64,000 nt of DNA from assembly GCA_023375675.1 (NCBI GenBank), contig JALQBC010000049.1:1-64000 (forward strand), given 5' to 3'. Below the pieces are notes generated by a model. The model ran no database searches. It was not told where the DNA came from and was given only the letters and a program-made list of their open reading frames with translations. Every line of letters begins with the position of its first letter. The stretch's first letter is position 1. Origin of the DNA: Cytospora piceicola (lineage: Eukaryota; Ascomycota; Sordariomycetes; Diaporthales; Cytosporaceae). This document shows positions 48,028-59,114 of the stretch, piece by piece. A program made the translations under genes and the position numbers.

Positions 48028-48453
48028 TTTCTTTTCGTACCCCTGGAACATTGTTCTCTCGAAGGGCTGAAAAATATTTTGGAATCTGATTCTCTCTTGG
48101 GCACTAATAAGGGCAAGGACGACCCCACACACGATGAGCTTGTCGAGAACGAATCTAGTGAGCATATCGACTTAGACGACATGATGGCAAGATTTCAGAT
48201 ACCGCCAGGATACATCCCAGATACGGTCATAGACCTGGTGAGGGGAAACAATGATTACATTCGATCGGTGCTAGAGATGAGCGTCATTGCTCTCAAACGG
48301 AACAAATCTTTGGAAGCCTGTAGGTCGAGGGACTTCGGAGAGCTGTACAAGATGATGAAGAGGGAAGAATATGATGCGGCCCTGCGGGAGATGCTACGGG
48401 GGTTTGGGAATAGAGTACGGTCGGATTCTAGCCAGCAGAACCGAGTTTACTAA
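48028..48453 (+). CDS. Open frame continuing past the Myb-like stop
   Basis: Directly after the TAA at 48025-48027, the same frame stays open for 141 codons to a stop at 48451-48453. The first ATG inside it is near 48181 (MMARFQIPPGYIPDTVIDLV). The predicted residues are mixed, with helical segments (NDYIRSVLEMSVIALKRNK, DFGELYKMMKREEYDAALRE) and sensible composition. Options: a separate small gene starting at MMARFQ; an alternative last exon of the Myb-like gene reached by splicing out the stop (CTAAT at the stop could be a branch site); stop read-through; or chance. No family recognised. Confidence 0.35.
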   Translation, partial: FLFVPLEHCSLEGLKNILESDSLLGTNKGKDDPTHDELVENESSEHIDLDDMMARFQIPPGYIPDTVIDLVRGNNDYIRSVLEMSVIALKRNKSLEACRSRDFGELYKMMKREEYDAALREMLRGFGNRVRSDSSQQNRVY

Positions 48454-48902
48454 TACCCGGTAGACCTCAGTTGTGAATCGTGCACCTGTCACTATATGTA
48501 ACAACCGGAAAGAAGAAAAGCGCAGAGGATGTGTTGTGCGACTTATTAAACATAGCCAGATATTTGCGGACACCCCGGAACAAAAAAGGTGTTCTTCCGC
48601 ATCAGGGTCAACACTCAATGATGCACTCACGAACAGTCTCCACGGCGGCATCATTAGAGGTATCGCACTTACTAGAAACGTAGCATATCGAGCATAATCG
48701 TGAAGAGTGACTGAGTGGGTTGTAGAGCGTAGCAAAGGTGAAGTTGACGAAACTTCTCGGTCAGCCAAGATGCGCGTTGCGACTTACACGTGATTTATAG
48801 CAGGAATGGAGCTATTTGTTTGCCGTTAAATAGGTATGTTCATTAATTCAAATCCTCACTACCGCTGAATGGAATCACCAGACTAGAAGAGAAATCGTTA
48901 TA
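48454..48902. other. Convergent intergenic region
   Basis: No gene seen between the Myb-like region and the 3' end of the sedolisin gene. Confidence 0.5.
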
Positions 48903-50822
48903 TCAAGCGCGTCTTGGTGGGTGGTGGATCGAGCGACTCCAGATGTCATCCTCCTTCACCTTGCTCCAGCCCTGCTTCTTCCCCGTGAACGTCGTGTTTC
49001 CAATGCCCAGCACCTCCAAGATGCTCTTGAACTTCGGCGTGCCGAAGCCCGTGACAGCGTCCCAGCCCTCCTGGGCAGGGAACCCGAGGCCATCAGCAAT
49101 CTCGGAACATCCGACCGCACTGCCCGAGGTGATGTCCGTGAATGCCTTGTACCCCTCCTTGTACAACCAGGGGTTCACGAATCCCAAAGTGCTCTTGCCG
49201 GCGGCCAGCAGGGCATCGTTGACGAGGGCGAAGATGGCGGTGATAGTTGGCGTGGCGGCCGAGGTACCCGAGACCAGCACGTTACGGGTGTCCCAGACCT
49301 CTGTGTACTTGTATCCCTGAGCCGCCAGGTCGGGGTACCCGCGGCCTTCTTTGTTGTAGTAAGCGGCGTACTTGCCACCAAGAGACTCAACATACGCATC
49401 GACGATCCCGTCCTGGTAAAGCGGACGCGAGAAGTAGTTGGAGAACCCACCGCCGCCCGCATAGCCTGAACCGGAGTGGGCCACGACCTCTGGGGTGAAG
49501 TTCATGGTAGCGCCCACCGAGGTGATGTAGGGGCATGAAGATGGGAACTCAGGCAAGAAGGTTGACCTATTCTTGCCGTCATTGGTGACACAGTCGCCAC
49601 TGGAACCAACGCCGTCGTCGCCCGAGGCATAGAAAACCGAGACTCCCCGGGCGCCAAGTTGAGCCAGTTCGTTGCAGACGCGGGAAGCATATGAAGGGGG
49701 AACAGTTTGTTCGTCATCATCGTACGATGTGGAGATCACCTTGGCCAAAGATGCGTCGGACGTGGAGAGCACAGCGTCTAACCAGACCAGGTAGGGCTCG
49801 TTAGTGTCGCTGGTTGTGGCGTGGTCCGGATCAAAGGGGGGACTGCCGCCGACGGTATAGGCGACCAACTTCGTTGGCCACCCGATACCGAGCATAGTCT
49901 GTACGTCTAAATTACCCTCCACGCCGGTCTCTTCCTGGAGCGCAGACTTTGAGTAGTTTTGTGCCGTTGTGCCGTTGGCGATGGAGACAAAATTGAAATC
50001 ATAGGCGCCAGACTTAGCTTCGGGCCGGTACTCAGTAAGGAACTTGTAAGTGTCTTCGCGGTTGTTTGTCTCCCCAAGGTAGTCACATAGACCCATGATG
50101 TTGGTGTCGTTGGACTGGGTCTCGTAGTCAATGGTCTCGTATAGAGTCCGGAGACAAGTGGGAGTGACTGAATTCCATACACAGACGTCGGACACCGAGG
50201 CGTTGGAGTACAGTTGCAGGGTGGGCTTCTGGTCTTGCAGAGTTTCGACCTTCAGGGCGTGTGCTTTGGGCTTCGCGCGGAACCAGGAGTTGGTGGGCTG
50301 GATAGTGTCGATGTGATCATGGAGGTGCAGTGGCAGTGACCATTCTGGAGTGCGAACAATCTCGGAGCCATCGTCATGTCGGTACACGGCGTACTTGGTG
50401 TCCAGCATCTTTTCGACATCTGCGATAGGCAGGGTGACGGTGACCCAGTCCCTTGCTGGCGTATAGTCTAGTTGAGACTCGTCGAGACCATACTCGGCAA
50501 GCCACTCATGAACAAGGTCCGATGTTTCCTCGGCAGGCTCAAGCAACTTGTGGACATCCTGGGCCTTGAGATGGTGACCGTATCGGTGGTGGTCAGGATC
50601 AGAGACCTCGTACAGATTGCGCTCAAGCTCTGAGAAGGAGCCCTGCTTGAGGCCGATACGCAGGGCTATCTTTTGGTCGGCATCTGGCCGGCGTACCTCC
50701 GTCCATTTACGCGGAACATTGTGAAAGTCCTTGACCGCAAATGCAGAGCGCTGTTTAGCAGGCTTGCCAGCAGCAGAACTGGCAAGGAGGCCTGCTGCCA
50801 GGAGGATACCAGTTGCCTTCAT
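48903..50822 (-). CDS. Secreted sedolisin (S53 tripeptidyl-peptidase type)
   Basis: Single exon, 639 residues. Sedolisins are secreted, acid-active serine-carboxyl peptidases; many fungal members release tripeptides from protein N-termini. Signal peptide at 1-19 (ILLAAGLLASSAAG), Pro-kumamolisin activation domain to about residue 180, then the catalytic domain. The triad is visible: Glu 302 and Asp 306 in VEGNLDVQ, Ser 521 in SGTSAATP, and the oxyanion Asp in ASGDDG (402-403). A C-terminal calcium site is suggested by FTDITSGS (Asp 563) and GWDAVTGFGTP. Several N-glycosylation sequons (for example SNAS, NGTT, NTTF) fit secretion. A tail of about 25 residues beyond the usual end (KKQGWSKVKEDD...) is extra. 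Start chosen at the only ATG giving a signal peptide. Confidence 0.94.
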   Translation of the reverse strand: MKATGILLAAGLLASSAAGKPAKQRSAFAVKDFHNVPRKWTEVRRPDADQKIALRIGLKQGSFSELERNLYEVSDPDHHRYGHHLKAQDVHKLLEPAEETSDLVHEWLAEYGLDESQLDYTPARDWVTVTLPIADVEKMLDTKYAVYRHDDGSEIVRTPEWSLPLHLHDHIDTIQPTNSWFRAKPKAHALKVETLQDQKPTLQLYSNASVSDVCVWNSVTPTCLRTLYETIDYETQSNDTNIMGLCDYLGETNNREDTYKFLTEYRPEAKSGAYDFNFVSIANGTTAQNYSKSALQEETGVEGNLDVQTMLGIGWPTKLVAYTVGGSPPFDPDHATTSDTNEPYLVWLDAVLSTSDASLAKVISTSYDDDEQTVPPSYASRVCNELAQLGARGVSVFYASGDDGVGSSGDCVTNDGKNRSTFLPEFPSSCPYITSVGATMNFTPEVVAHSGSGYAGGGGFSNYFSRPLYQDGIVDAYVESLGGKYAAYYNKEGRGYPDLAAQGYKYTEVWDTRNVLVSGTSAATPTITAIFALVNDALLAAGKSTLGFVNPWLYKEGYKAFTDITSGSAVGCSEIADGLGFPAQEGWDAVTGFGTPKFKSILEVLGIGNTTFTGKKQGWSKVKEDDIWSRSIHHPPRRA

Positions 50823-53800
50823 CTTGACGCTCTATGGTGAGCACGGGCTTGACGGGTGGGTGCTCTGGAGGAAGGATGAAGGGAAACAACGACAACAGGA
50901 CATGCAAGGCCTCTAGGTGTTGGTCGTGCACGCTCTTTATGCGTCTCCGTCCATTCTTGATCCGCCCTTATCTCCATCGGTACGAAGGAGTTCAAGCAAG
51001 GATGAGGTCATTCCGTCTCACAATGAAGTGTCCAGAATGGCATCAGAATCGACGTGGATGGCTGGGAGGGCCAAGCCCAGCCCTGGTTGCCGGAACCCCG
51101 CCAGCAAGGGAGGTTTCCACATAGGCGCGCGGAGGTGTCACGGAAAAGGCAGGTCGCCGGTTAAAGGCTGCCGGTTAAAGGTTGCGTGCACATCACTGGA
51201 GGCTGGGATGGGGGGCGGAGGTCGAGCTCGATAAGGAAATGCCCAACATCTCGACGGACCACGATTTCCAAACAAATTTTAGAGTAGGTGCCCGATCCAA
51301 CGGCTTTCGTTGACGTTCAAGAAACGTTGAGCTACAGTGAGCCGTCTATTCGGGAAGTGGGTTTGAATACCGTCTTAGCCCCGCCACTCAGAAGCCAGAT
51401 GCTTCCCAGCTGATACCAGTTGGCATTCAGCTGTCATCATCTGCAGCTGGCCGGCTGTGCGTCCTCCGTCCCCTTTTCCTCTCCTTCTCCTTCTTCTCAC
51501 CTTGGGATAATTTGGGCCTAGATCCTTCACCCTTCCTGCTACGAATGATCGAACATACCAATGCCGAGACAAATTCATTCAGACAAGGGTAGGGCTGCCA
51601 ACCCGCGGGTTTCCCACACCTAGCTTGGCTCTCCCTTCCCAGTCCCTCGCAAGGCCACCGAGGTCGACTATATGTGGATCTTTTCGACGAGCTCAGCGAT
51701 GGAGAAGAAGTCAACTAGACGATCATGTTGGTCTTCAGCTTTGATGACAACCTATACGGATGTTCGTGAGGCCGTCGAGGACGAAGTCGGATGAGCCGAG
51801 CCACGCGCATACCTGGCTATCATCTTTGCAGATCTAGAATCCTAAAGATACGAGGCTCCCACGAGGGCTAGTGGCTTCTTTGAAGGACTAACACTTTCAT
51901 CCAATTATTGCCAGAACCGTGGGGTTGTGGGGCATACCAGTGTGTGGAACTGTAGCCGATTGAACCGCTTGGTGTCCTCGCGTGGCCACCTTGATTGTCA
52001 ACCGGTTAGTTTCCGAGATACGAACTGTATTGTGTTCCACAGTGTCAGCCGTTGGCAAGAATTCGACTGACCACAAAGCTGGAGGCTCAGAACATACCAT
52101 TTCCTGTCAAAGTTCTCATCCGACCTGTGGTGATCTGTCCTGGACAGCAATTTCCAGTGGAATAAGCTCGGAGCCAAAACAAACACCCTGTTTGGAGTTC
52201 TGCTTTCAGCTTGCAATGTCACTGCATCAAATCCAGGCCCTGATTCGGATGACGAGCGCTCCTTGCCACATTGGTAGGCGTGAAATGATTTGCGATGACT
52301 TGGAAGTCGTTATGATGGCGACCTGATGCAGTTAGCTGGGGACATCAGCGGGCTCGATACCTGTGGCGTAGTTGAAGCCGATAGATTGGAGATGCGCTCT
52401 AGGATAGATAAGGTGTTGGGATCAGGCAGTATGACCCAGAATTTGCTGAGAAGCTGGGCAGGATTGACTGAGAGCGAGGGGATCCTCGAGGACTTCTGGC
52501 GCTCGAGTGATGAGCGTGGGGTCCGAAGAGATGTGACGGCCTCGGATTGAAGCACTGAGGTCCAGAAATATAGACTTGGGGCCTGCTGGACCTGGCACGC
52601 AGTGATTGCTGGAGCGTATCACTCAAGAGGTACTTAGGTATGTTGAACTTGAGAGAGCTGGATATGGTGCGCTGTGATTAGCGAAGCCAGGACTCGAGAG
52701 AAGTAAATCGACTCGGCAATAGCTATACTGTATGCATTGGTAGCTGAAGCGCTATGGATTAGAACTTGCGATCACGATAACTGCGTCGAGGTACAGAAAC
52801 AGGAGGCACAGAAGAAGAATAGGGCTTGATCATGTCCAGCTAGACAACGATCCCATCAGAATTGCTGCGGCCAGGGGCCCCCGTTGTAAAGCTGTTGCGG
52901 TATGCAAGCACGGCGTTGGCTTCCAAATTCCCACTCAATTAAGTACACGGGTGGTGGAAGGACAAAAACCTCTACAAAATGGGATGAAACTTGAGTGAGG
53001 CCGAGATTGACGACACACTATGTCTCGAGAGGGTTGTCCAAGGGCACGAATTCCCACACTCGAGCGTGACCGGGGGGGGGGGGTTGGTGATTATGCTGTA
53101 CCGAGCAGGCTGGCAGGTGCATAGGGACAAGTCTGCTTACTTCCAACTTCCAAGAGACATCTAGAGTCATCAAATATTTCTTCGTGGAGAAATACACCTC
53201 CAGGTGCTTGCTTGTTCATGGGAAGGCGACGTCGAGGAGGAAGCGTGACAAGATCGGACTGGCCCCCGACAAGTGCCGAAGACAGATTTCTTACATCAAC
53301 ACCCTAAGTTTCTGTCAAGTCCTGGGAGAACTGTGTATCAGTTCTGAAGTAAGGGGCAGGAGCCAATACCAATCACGCTTCTATGATGTATTTGGAATTG
53401 GCACGCGGCTGCGAGGACTGGTGCACTGGCGGTATCGGACGGCTGATTGCAGCCTTCGAGTCCGTTCGGTCTTCCAAGGATTGGAACATGCACTTTTGAC
53501 CTGACAATGAAGCATAGACCATGCTTCAAGGAGAGACCACCATAATACAAGATTCAGCCGTGGTGCTGAAACGCAAGGGGGCCAAGCTGGTCCCAGTGCT
53601 GTAGGTAATTGCAGAGTAGGTATGGCTGACGAGGAAGACGCCATTCTCAGAGGGAAGTCGGGACTGGAAATGCAAGGAGATCATTGGAAGAATTTGGGGT
53701 GTCTTTGACTGGAATCAAGTCTTAGGTAGTATTGACTTTGTAGAGAATAGAGGTGTAGATGGGACAATCACCTGCCAGCCTTTCGCAGCTTCAGACATGT

Positions 53801-54331
53801 CGCATGGGGAGCGTATCCTCGTCCGGTAACGATTTCACTGCATTGGTAAATACGAATGGCTTGAGGCTCTGGGCTTGGGGTGCAAAAGACCTTCAATAGG
53901 AACGAACAGCTGAAAAGACCAAATCCGTTTTCGTCATTGTGCTTCACTTTCCTCGTAAGTCAGGATAATCACATCTCAGCTATTCCATTTAACTTGGCCA
54001 ACTTGAGAGCCAAGCTTACGTATCTGGAGCCCAATTGACAGGGCTACTCACAGTGCTGTCAAAGGTTTCCTGCCATCAAAAGGAACCTCTGCCATCTCTC
54101 TTCCACGATTGTTACGTTCCCAGGTGCTGCCACACACACACCCGCCCCCCCAAACCCCAAGCGACAGCAGTGCAAATCTGCGCGAAAACACCTGCTCGAC
54201 TTGGAGCTACGACTCATTATCTCATCAAGCAACGAGCTCTTCGGCCCACCCCAAACTTGTTCGACCGCAAACGAAATTGATTCTCTTCGACGAACGGGAC
54301 AAGCCCATCACCACAGGAAGCCAGAGTCAAA
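50823..54331. other. Long intergenic region, no gene supported
   Basis: 3.5 kb without a convincing gene. Frames of 60-115 codons occur on both strands around 51,980-52,650 and 53,180-53,650 but overlap in antisense and lack domains. A G12 run is at 53072-53083. The first 200 bases hold the sedolisin promoter. I cannot exclude a spliced small gene like those further right. Confidence 0.45.
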
Positions 54332-55072
54332 ATGGGCAGCCGGCGAAAAGCAAACTATCGGCCCATCAAGCAGAAACTGCAGCAAAACCGAGAGAAGAAC
54401 CGTCAGGAAGGCGCAGGCGAGGACCACCCAGAGCAGCAGGTAGGCGTTCAATGGCACAGATCTCACCATCTTCAATGCGACTTGAGACAAAGACTTACCT
54501 GGTCGATAGACGACGGATGATGAAGAGGAGCTGCGCCATCCATACGAGCATGTCCCTTCACAAGACAGCACCTACGGTGCGAGTCCGCCGCCGCAGCCAA
54601 GACAGGTGGGAAATACCAACCTATGCGTTCGAATGGAGCAAAACATGTGCTAACTTTCCGGACGGAATGACAGCACAGATATGATTTCCGGGTACCTCGA
54701 CCTCATAGACAAGACTGGCAGCAACATGAAGTCGCCCCTCAGGAACTGCAACAGCCAAGTGAAGCTCCTTCACCTACCCGAAGCCTGGACTGGGAGCAAA
54801 CTGGACTCCATCAGGAGCCGCCACAGCCCAGTGATTCTCCTTCACCTGCCGGAGGCCCAGACTTGGAGCGGCCTAGACCCAATTGTCTAGGGCTCATCCT
54901 GCCTTTCATCAAACCTTTCTTCGGCATGCTGTACTTGTCCCTACTCGCGAAGCAACTCGCCGATACTTCTTACAACTGGCTGAGATACGGCTCGCAACAT
55001 AGCCCGACGTTTCCATTCATCATCGCAATCCTTGTGTTATCAGGATGGATGTTGCACAGGGTTCTCAACTGA
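54332..55072 (+). CDS. Small proline-rich protein with C-terminal membrane segments, unrecognised
   Basis: Three exons, 54332-54439, 54510-54605 and 54674-55072, all phase 0; 200 residues. The N-terminus is basic (MGSRRKANYRPIKQKLQQNR), followed by a short acidic block (TTDDEEEL), a Pro/Gln-rich middle with an imperfect tandem repeat of about 24 residues (PSEAPSP then PSDSPSP), and two hydrophobic stretches near the C-terminus (LILPFIKPFFGMLYLSLLA and FPFIIAILVLSGWML). Soluble N-terminus and C-terminal anchoring are inferred. The intron-free reading of each exon plus three consistent joins support coding. It is convergent with the next gene (259 bases between stops). No family recognised. Confidence 0.6.
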
Positions 55073-55331
55073 AAATTTTGGAGAGCTTGACAGAGTGGGT
55101 GGAGGGGGGATAGCAACACGCGAAGCTCCACAGGTACACACGAAGGAGCCAGCACTACAGTCAAGAGGGTCTGCCAAATATTTGCGAAAAGATGATTTGC
55201 ACACCTGAAACTCCAGTAGACTGCATTGACGAGGTGCTAGACTCAGTACACGCCTGATTTTATTTGGTATCCTACTTCGAAAACCATTGAAATGTAACAG
55301 AATTCTGAAAGGCCTTCCTATAGGCCAAGTG

Positions 55332-56700
55332 TCACAGCCCAATATGATGATCTACCCATTTTCCACAGTCTGTCCTAGACTCTTTCATGTCTCCATAGCC
55401 ACGCCAAAGAAAAAACAAGAGGAAAGCAGCAAGGAAGAAGACGCCCATCAGGTACCATGGCTGGGTGTCCACATGCAGAGGTTGTTCATTCTTGTGGTTC
55501 AATCGCTCATTAATGCGGTCGACTCGCTCAGCAAGTTCCATGAATTCTGCAACCGTGACGACCCGTTGAGTAGTACCCTGAGAAGTTGAATCCTGTGAGA
55601 AGAATCAGTCAATGGCCCATGGACAGGAAAGGGTGGAGGCGAACCTGAGAGTTGGCAAGCGAGATGAGATCATCATCCTGGCGTTGTGTATAGTGGCGGG
55701 CTCCGGTACCTGCGATCTGTAAAAAGTATAAACCCAGTCAGCAATGAAACATTACTGGTAAGCCATTCACTTGAGCTTTGTGTAAGGATCCCAAAACGCG
55801 TCACGGCGTCGCGCACAGAGACGCCAACCCGTTCCGTGCCCCGCTGTGAAGCAGCCTGTGATCTGTGACGAGTAATGGTCCCCGAGGGGCCCTCAAGGTT
55901 GTTGAGGGTGTTTCACCTGTCGTTGAAGTGCACCGTATATTTTGTCCAGCCTCGCCTGCCAGTCGTGAAGGCGAGGCGACACCCAAAACTCTGTACACAG
56001 GCTCCAAAGATGGAGGACACGGGGGTTGGTTCATGAGAGCCACATCCTGATCGGCACTGCCGACTTCCGCAGCGGCCCAAAGAGCTCACACTGACAGGAT
56101 GTTAGGCCTAAATGGTCCCCCTGAGTGTCGAAAGCCATACCCCGTGAGAGGACATCTTCAACGGGAGGCAGGGTTTCCAGTTCCTTTCGTTGCTGGAGAA
56201 TGTGCCGAACACAACCCAGGAACACAACTTTTGGGTGCACAAGGCTCCCAAGATTGACATGCCCCACATCAAAAGCAGCGCCGTAGATCAGATCGGTAGT
56301 ATCTCCAAAGGCTGATGCCCTGGCCCGAGAAGATCGGCAAACTGACAAGTGAAGGTGCCCGAGGCAGCCGTTTTACATGTTCCTGGCAGTGACCTTGCGA
56401 AGGGATCCGATGGGAAAAGACAAGGAAAAGGGACACCTCGAAAGGCGGGCTTACCGGAGAGGCTTCGTTGTTAGTTGCAGCGCGAAAGGCTTGATTGAAT
56501 CGCCTCTGGCGGCGACTGAGGCCAGCCTGTTGTTGTCAATTGAAAACGATTAGCCACGTTGCGTGATGAATGGTTGGCTTGAGGGTGGATGTCTTGGGCA
56601 GGGCAGTTGAGAAGCATTGCTGCAGTTGTGGGCTGAGGGGAAAGAAGAAAGGAAGGAAGGATAGGTAAATGAATGAATGCAAGGGAGGAAAACTTGCCAT
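55332..56700 (-). CDS. Small tail-anchored membrane protein, paralogue A, unrecognised
   Basis: Supported exons: 56526-56455 (24 codons, ending NNEASP), 55716-55645 (24 codons, IAGTGARHYTQRQ) and 55592-55332 (86 residues), all phase 0. A TGA lies just upstream of the first in frame, so another exon must supply the start; the best candidate is an ATG at 56700-56698 immediately followed by a GC donor (GCAAGT), giving about 135 residues. The C-terminal exon has a helical segment (MELAERVDRINERLNHK), then one membrane span (WYLMGVFFLAAFLLFFLW) and a short polar tail. Intron 1 is unusually long (738 nt) and contains a 105-codon open frame (56348-56031). Exon sizes and splice contexts match the gene at 58.3 kb. 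Function unknown. Confidence 0.5.
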
Positions 56701-56914
56701 TGAGAACAGCTGTGACGAGAGCGCGCGAAGCGCATCAGACGCAAGGTGGTGAGTGTGGGTGGTTGTGAAAGTCAGGAAAGGTAGCAGGAATTGTGGTGGA
56801 AGGACCTGGGTATATATACTCAGAGGTGCGGCAGAGATTCAGAGATCAGCCTCGGGCTGCAAGATCTTGACTTTCCCTATTTCGGCGCTTAGTGCACGGT
56901 GCAGTGTTCTGCTG

Positions 56915-57052
56915 GGCCAATCAGAATATTTGTAGCTGAATGGAATAGCACAATACCAAGGTACCAAATTGCCTGGCCAATCAGAATATTTGTAGCTGAA
57001 TGGAAGAGCACAATACCAAGGTACCAAATTTCCTAGCCAATCAGAAAATTTG
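56915..57052 (+). repeat. 60 bp tandem repeat carrying CCAAT boxes
   Basis: Two near-identical 60 bp units (56915-56974, 56975-57034) and a partial third. Each begins GGCCAATCAGAA or AGCCAATCAGAA, a good CCAAT box, and includes the palindrome GGTACC. It sits about 215 bases upstream of the proposed start of paralogue A, so it may be part of its promoter. Confidence 0.9.
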
Positions 57053-57649
57053 CAACCCGCGTCCTAGTCCGTCAGCCTCGACAGGATGGAGTACGTACTC
57101 GCCTTCATAGGGTGTCAACTGCAGCATGATTTCGATATACAGCTATCCAAAATACTGAAGTACCCAGGTATCCTTCGATCGCACACGCCAAATCTGGTTT
57201 AGTTCCTTTCTTGCCTTGATGCAGATCAGCCAGCATTGAAGCCCGCCAAACCAGGCCGCCTGCTATTTGCGGAGACTGCTATGCCCACCCCTCCACCAGT
57301 TGCCCGCCAGCTCCACGTAGTAAACCAGACAGAACGGTGCATATTCAAGCGAATGATCAAGGGGAGACGTGTTTATCGACATCTTGCCTCAAGTTACATC
57401 GAGATGTAACTTGATATTCTTCGTGTTTGAGGTTCCGCTCGAAGAGCCTATACGTATAGTTGTAGCTGGAAAGCTATACCACGGAGCAGGCAGAACAGAC
57501 AGATAACCTGGACCTATATATCCACGTAGTCTTGTATTGATAGCATCCACTTTGCTACTTTGCTATGTCTGATGTATGGAAAAGAAGCCGATTTGCCATC
57601 ATTCCATGCTCATGGCTATGTGCAGCTCCATGCAACAACTGATGTACCA
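57053..57649. other. Intergenic, no gene seen
   Basis: Between the CCAAT repeats and the 3' end of paralogue B. Positions 57385-57415 contain a short inverted repeat around CAAGTTACATC/GATGTAACTTG. Confidence 0.5.
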
Positions 57650-58337
57650 CTAACCGAGGGCCTTATACTTCACCCTGATCTGGTAGATCTCGAAAGCAAA
57701 GAACGACAAGAGACAAACGAGGACGACAACAAGCACCAGGAATTGCGCCCGAAGCGCGCTCTGGGCTGCTGAAACCACGCTCCGGGCTCCTGAAAGCCTG
57801 TCGCGAGACCTTTGGAGATCGAGGTAGGATCGCTCGACAGCACGGTCGGACTGCTCGACAACACGGTCGGACTGTTCGAGAAGGCGCATCAATCTCTCCA
57901 TTGGGCTCTTGAACAGAGGGTTAGCATCAGGCAAGCCATTTTCATCAGGCGGTCCACATTGGACGCAAGGGCGGGGGCGTACCTGGGGGGGCCCCAGGTG
58001 AAACTCAGCATACTGGACTTGTGCCTCGTGAAGTGTTCTGGCACGGGCAACCTGTGAAAAGCGAATCCAGTCAGTTATGTAACATGTATTGTCAAGACAT
58101 TCGAGCCCCGTGAAGGGCACCGAGATGTTTTTCGGTGAAGTTATTGAGGACATTTCTCTGTTTGCCCAGAGAGGGCTGGCAGACTGGCAAACGAAAAAAC
58201 CCCAATACATGTCGAAGACATGTCCCCAGGTGGTGTAGCAATGTAAAGGGTCTCAGAGGGCTTACCGGAGAAGTTGCTCGGCCAATTGGGCTGGCTTGAC
58301 GGAGTCGAGTTCGGGGGCGACCGTTGGAAGCCGCCAT
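57650..58337 (-). CDS. Small tail-anchored membrane protein, paralogue B, unrecognised
   Basis: Three exons, 58337-58266, 58051-57983 and 57907-57650, all phase 0; 132 residues. Exon 1 encodes MAASNGRPRTRLRQASPIGR..TSP, basic and Ser/Pro-rich; exon 2 VARARTLHEAQVQYAEF; exon 3 a heptad-like helix (MERLMRLLEQSDRVVEQSDR), a second helix, and one membrane span (FLVLVVVLVCLLSFFAFEIY) near the C-terminus. Intron 2 is 75 nt with no stop, so retention would give a 25-residue insertion. The first intron (214 nt) has the same donor context (TCTCCG then GTAAGCCC) and acceptor context (CTGACTGG...ACAG) as in paralogue A. A C-terminal membrane anchor with cytosolic coiled coil is inferred. No family recognised. 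Confidence 0.6.
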
Positions 58338-59114
58338 CTAATTAGAGACTGTGAGTAAGGACGGACTGGAAAGAATATTGATGGGTCTGTGATTATATTC
58401 AGCCAGGAAGAAGAGAAGCTCTGGTAAAGGAGTGAAATTGAGAAAATGAAGTCAATGGAGGAGAAAGCTCACATTCGAAGGAGCTCAAATGATGTCGTAC
58501 AGCTGAGGACAGGCGAGAAGGATGATCTCGAAAAAAGGAGATATTGAACGCGCGATGCGATGTTCTGCATGCTTTAGTTGTCTCGTAGGTCGTCAAAGCA
58601 ACAGAAGACGTGCTGAAGGGCATTGGATCAAGTATTCCAAAATTTGGCAGAGGACACAGAGCTCAGCCTACTCAAGTATGTACGCCCTCCAGCTGCTCGA
58701 ACACCCTGGCTATCCAATTGTAGCGTGTCTCTTGGTCACAAGTCTCACATTTTATTTAGTCACATTTCTCGACCGGCCAGATCAGCTCGCTTACTGAAGT
58801 TGTATACCGCAAAAAGATTGCATTGATACTGATACGGGCCTGCCTCCTATCACTCGCTCTCGCAACTGAGATCCTCTGACATTTCACAGTTGAGGATCGA
58901 CCAGAATGTATATGAAGCACGATGTCGTAGACGATTACCGTCAACGGAGCATATAAACGTTGAAAGAGTATCGTACGGAGTAGGTGAAGAAGAAAACCGA
59001 GACCGTCACGGGTGCGGCAACCTCCCCAGTATCTCAATTTACCAATGGTCAACGAACAGGTCTCTCCTGGGTACAGTTGAACTGAGAGTATACCACTCCC
59101 TGTTGTAGACGATC
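58338..59114. other. Intergenic with one small membrane-like frame
   Basis: A plus-strand frame at 58522-58797 ends in a single hydrophobic span (YPIVACLLVTSLTFYLVTFL) and DRPDQLAY. It might be the last exon of another small membrane gene, but no splice partners were resolved. Confidence 0.35.
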
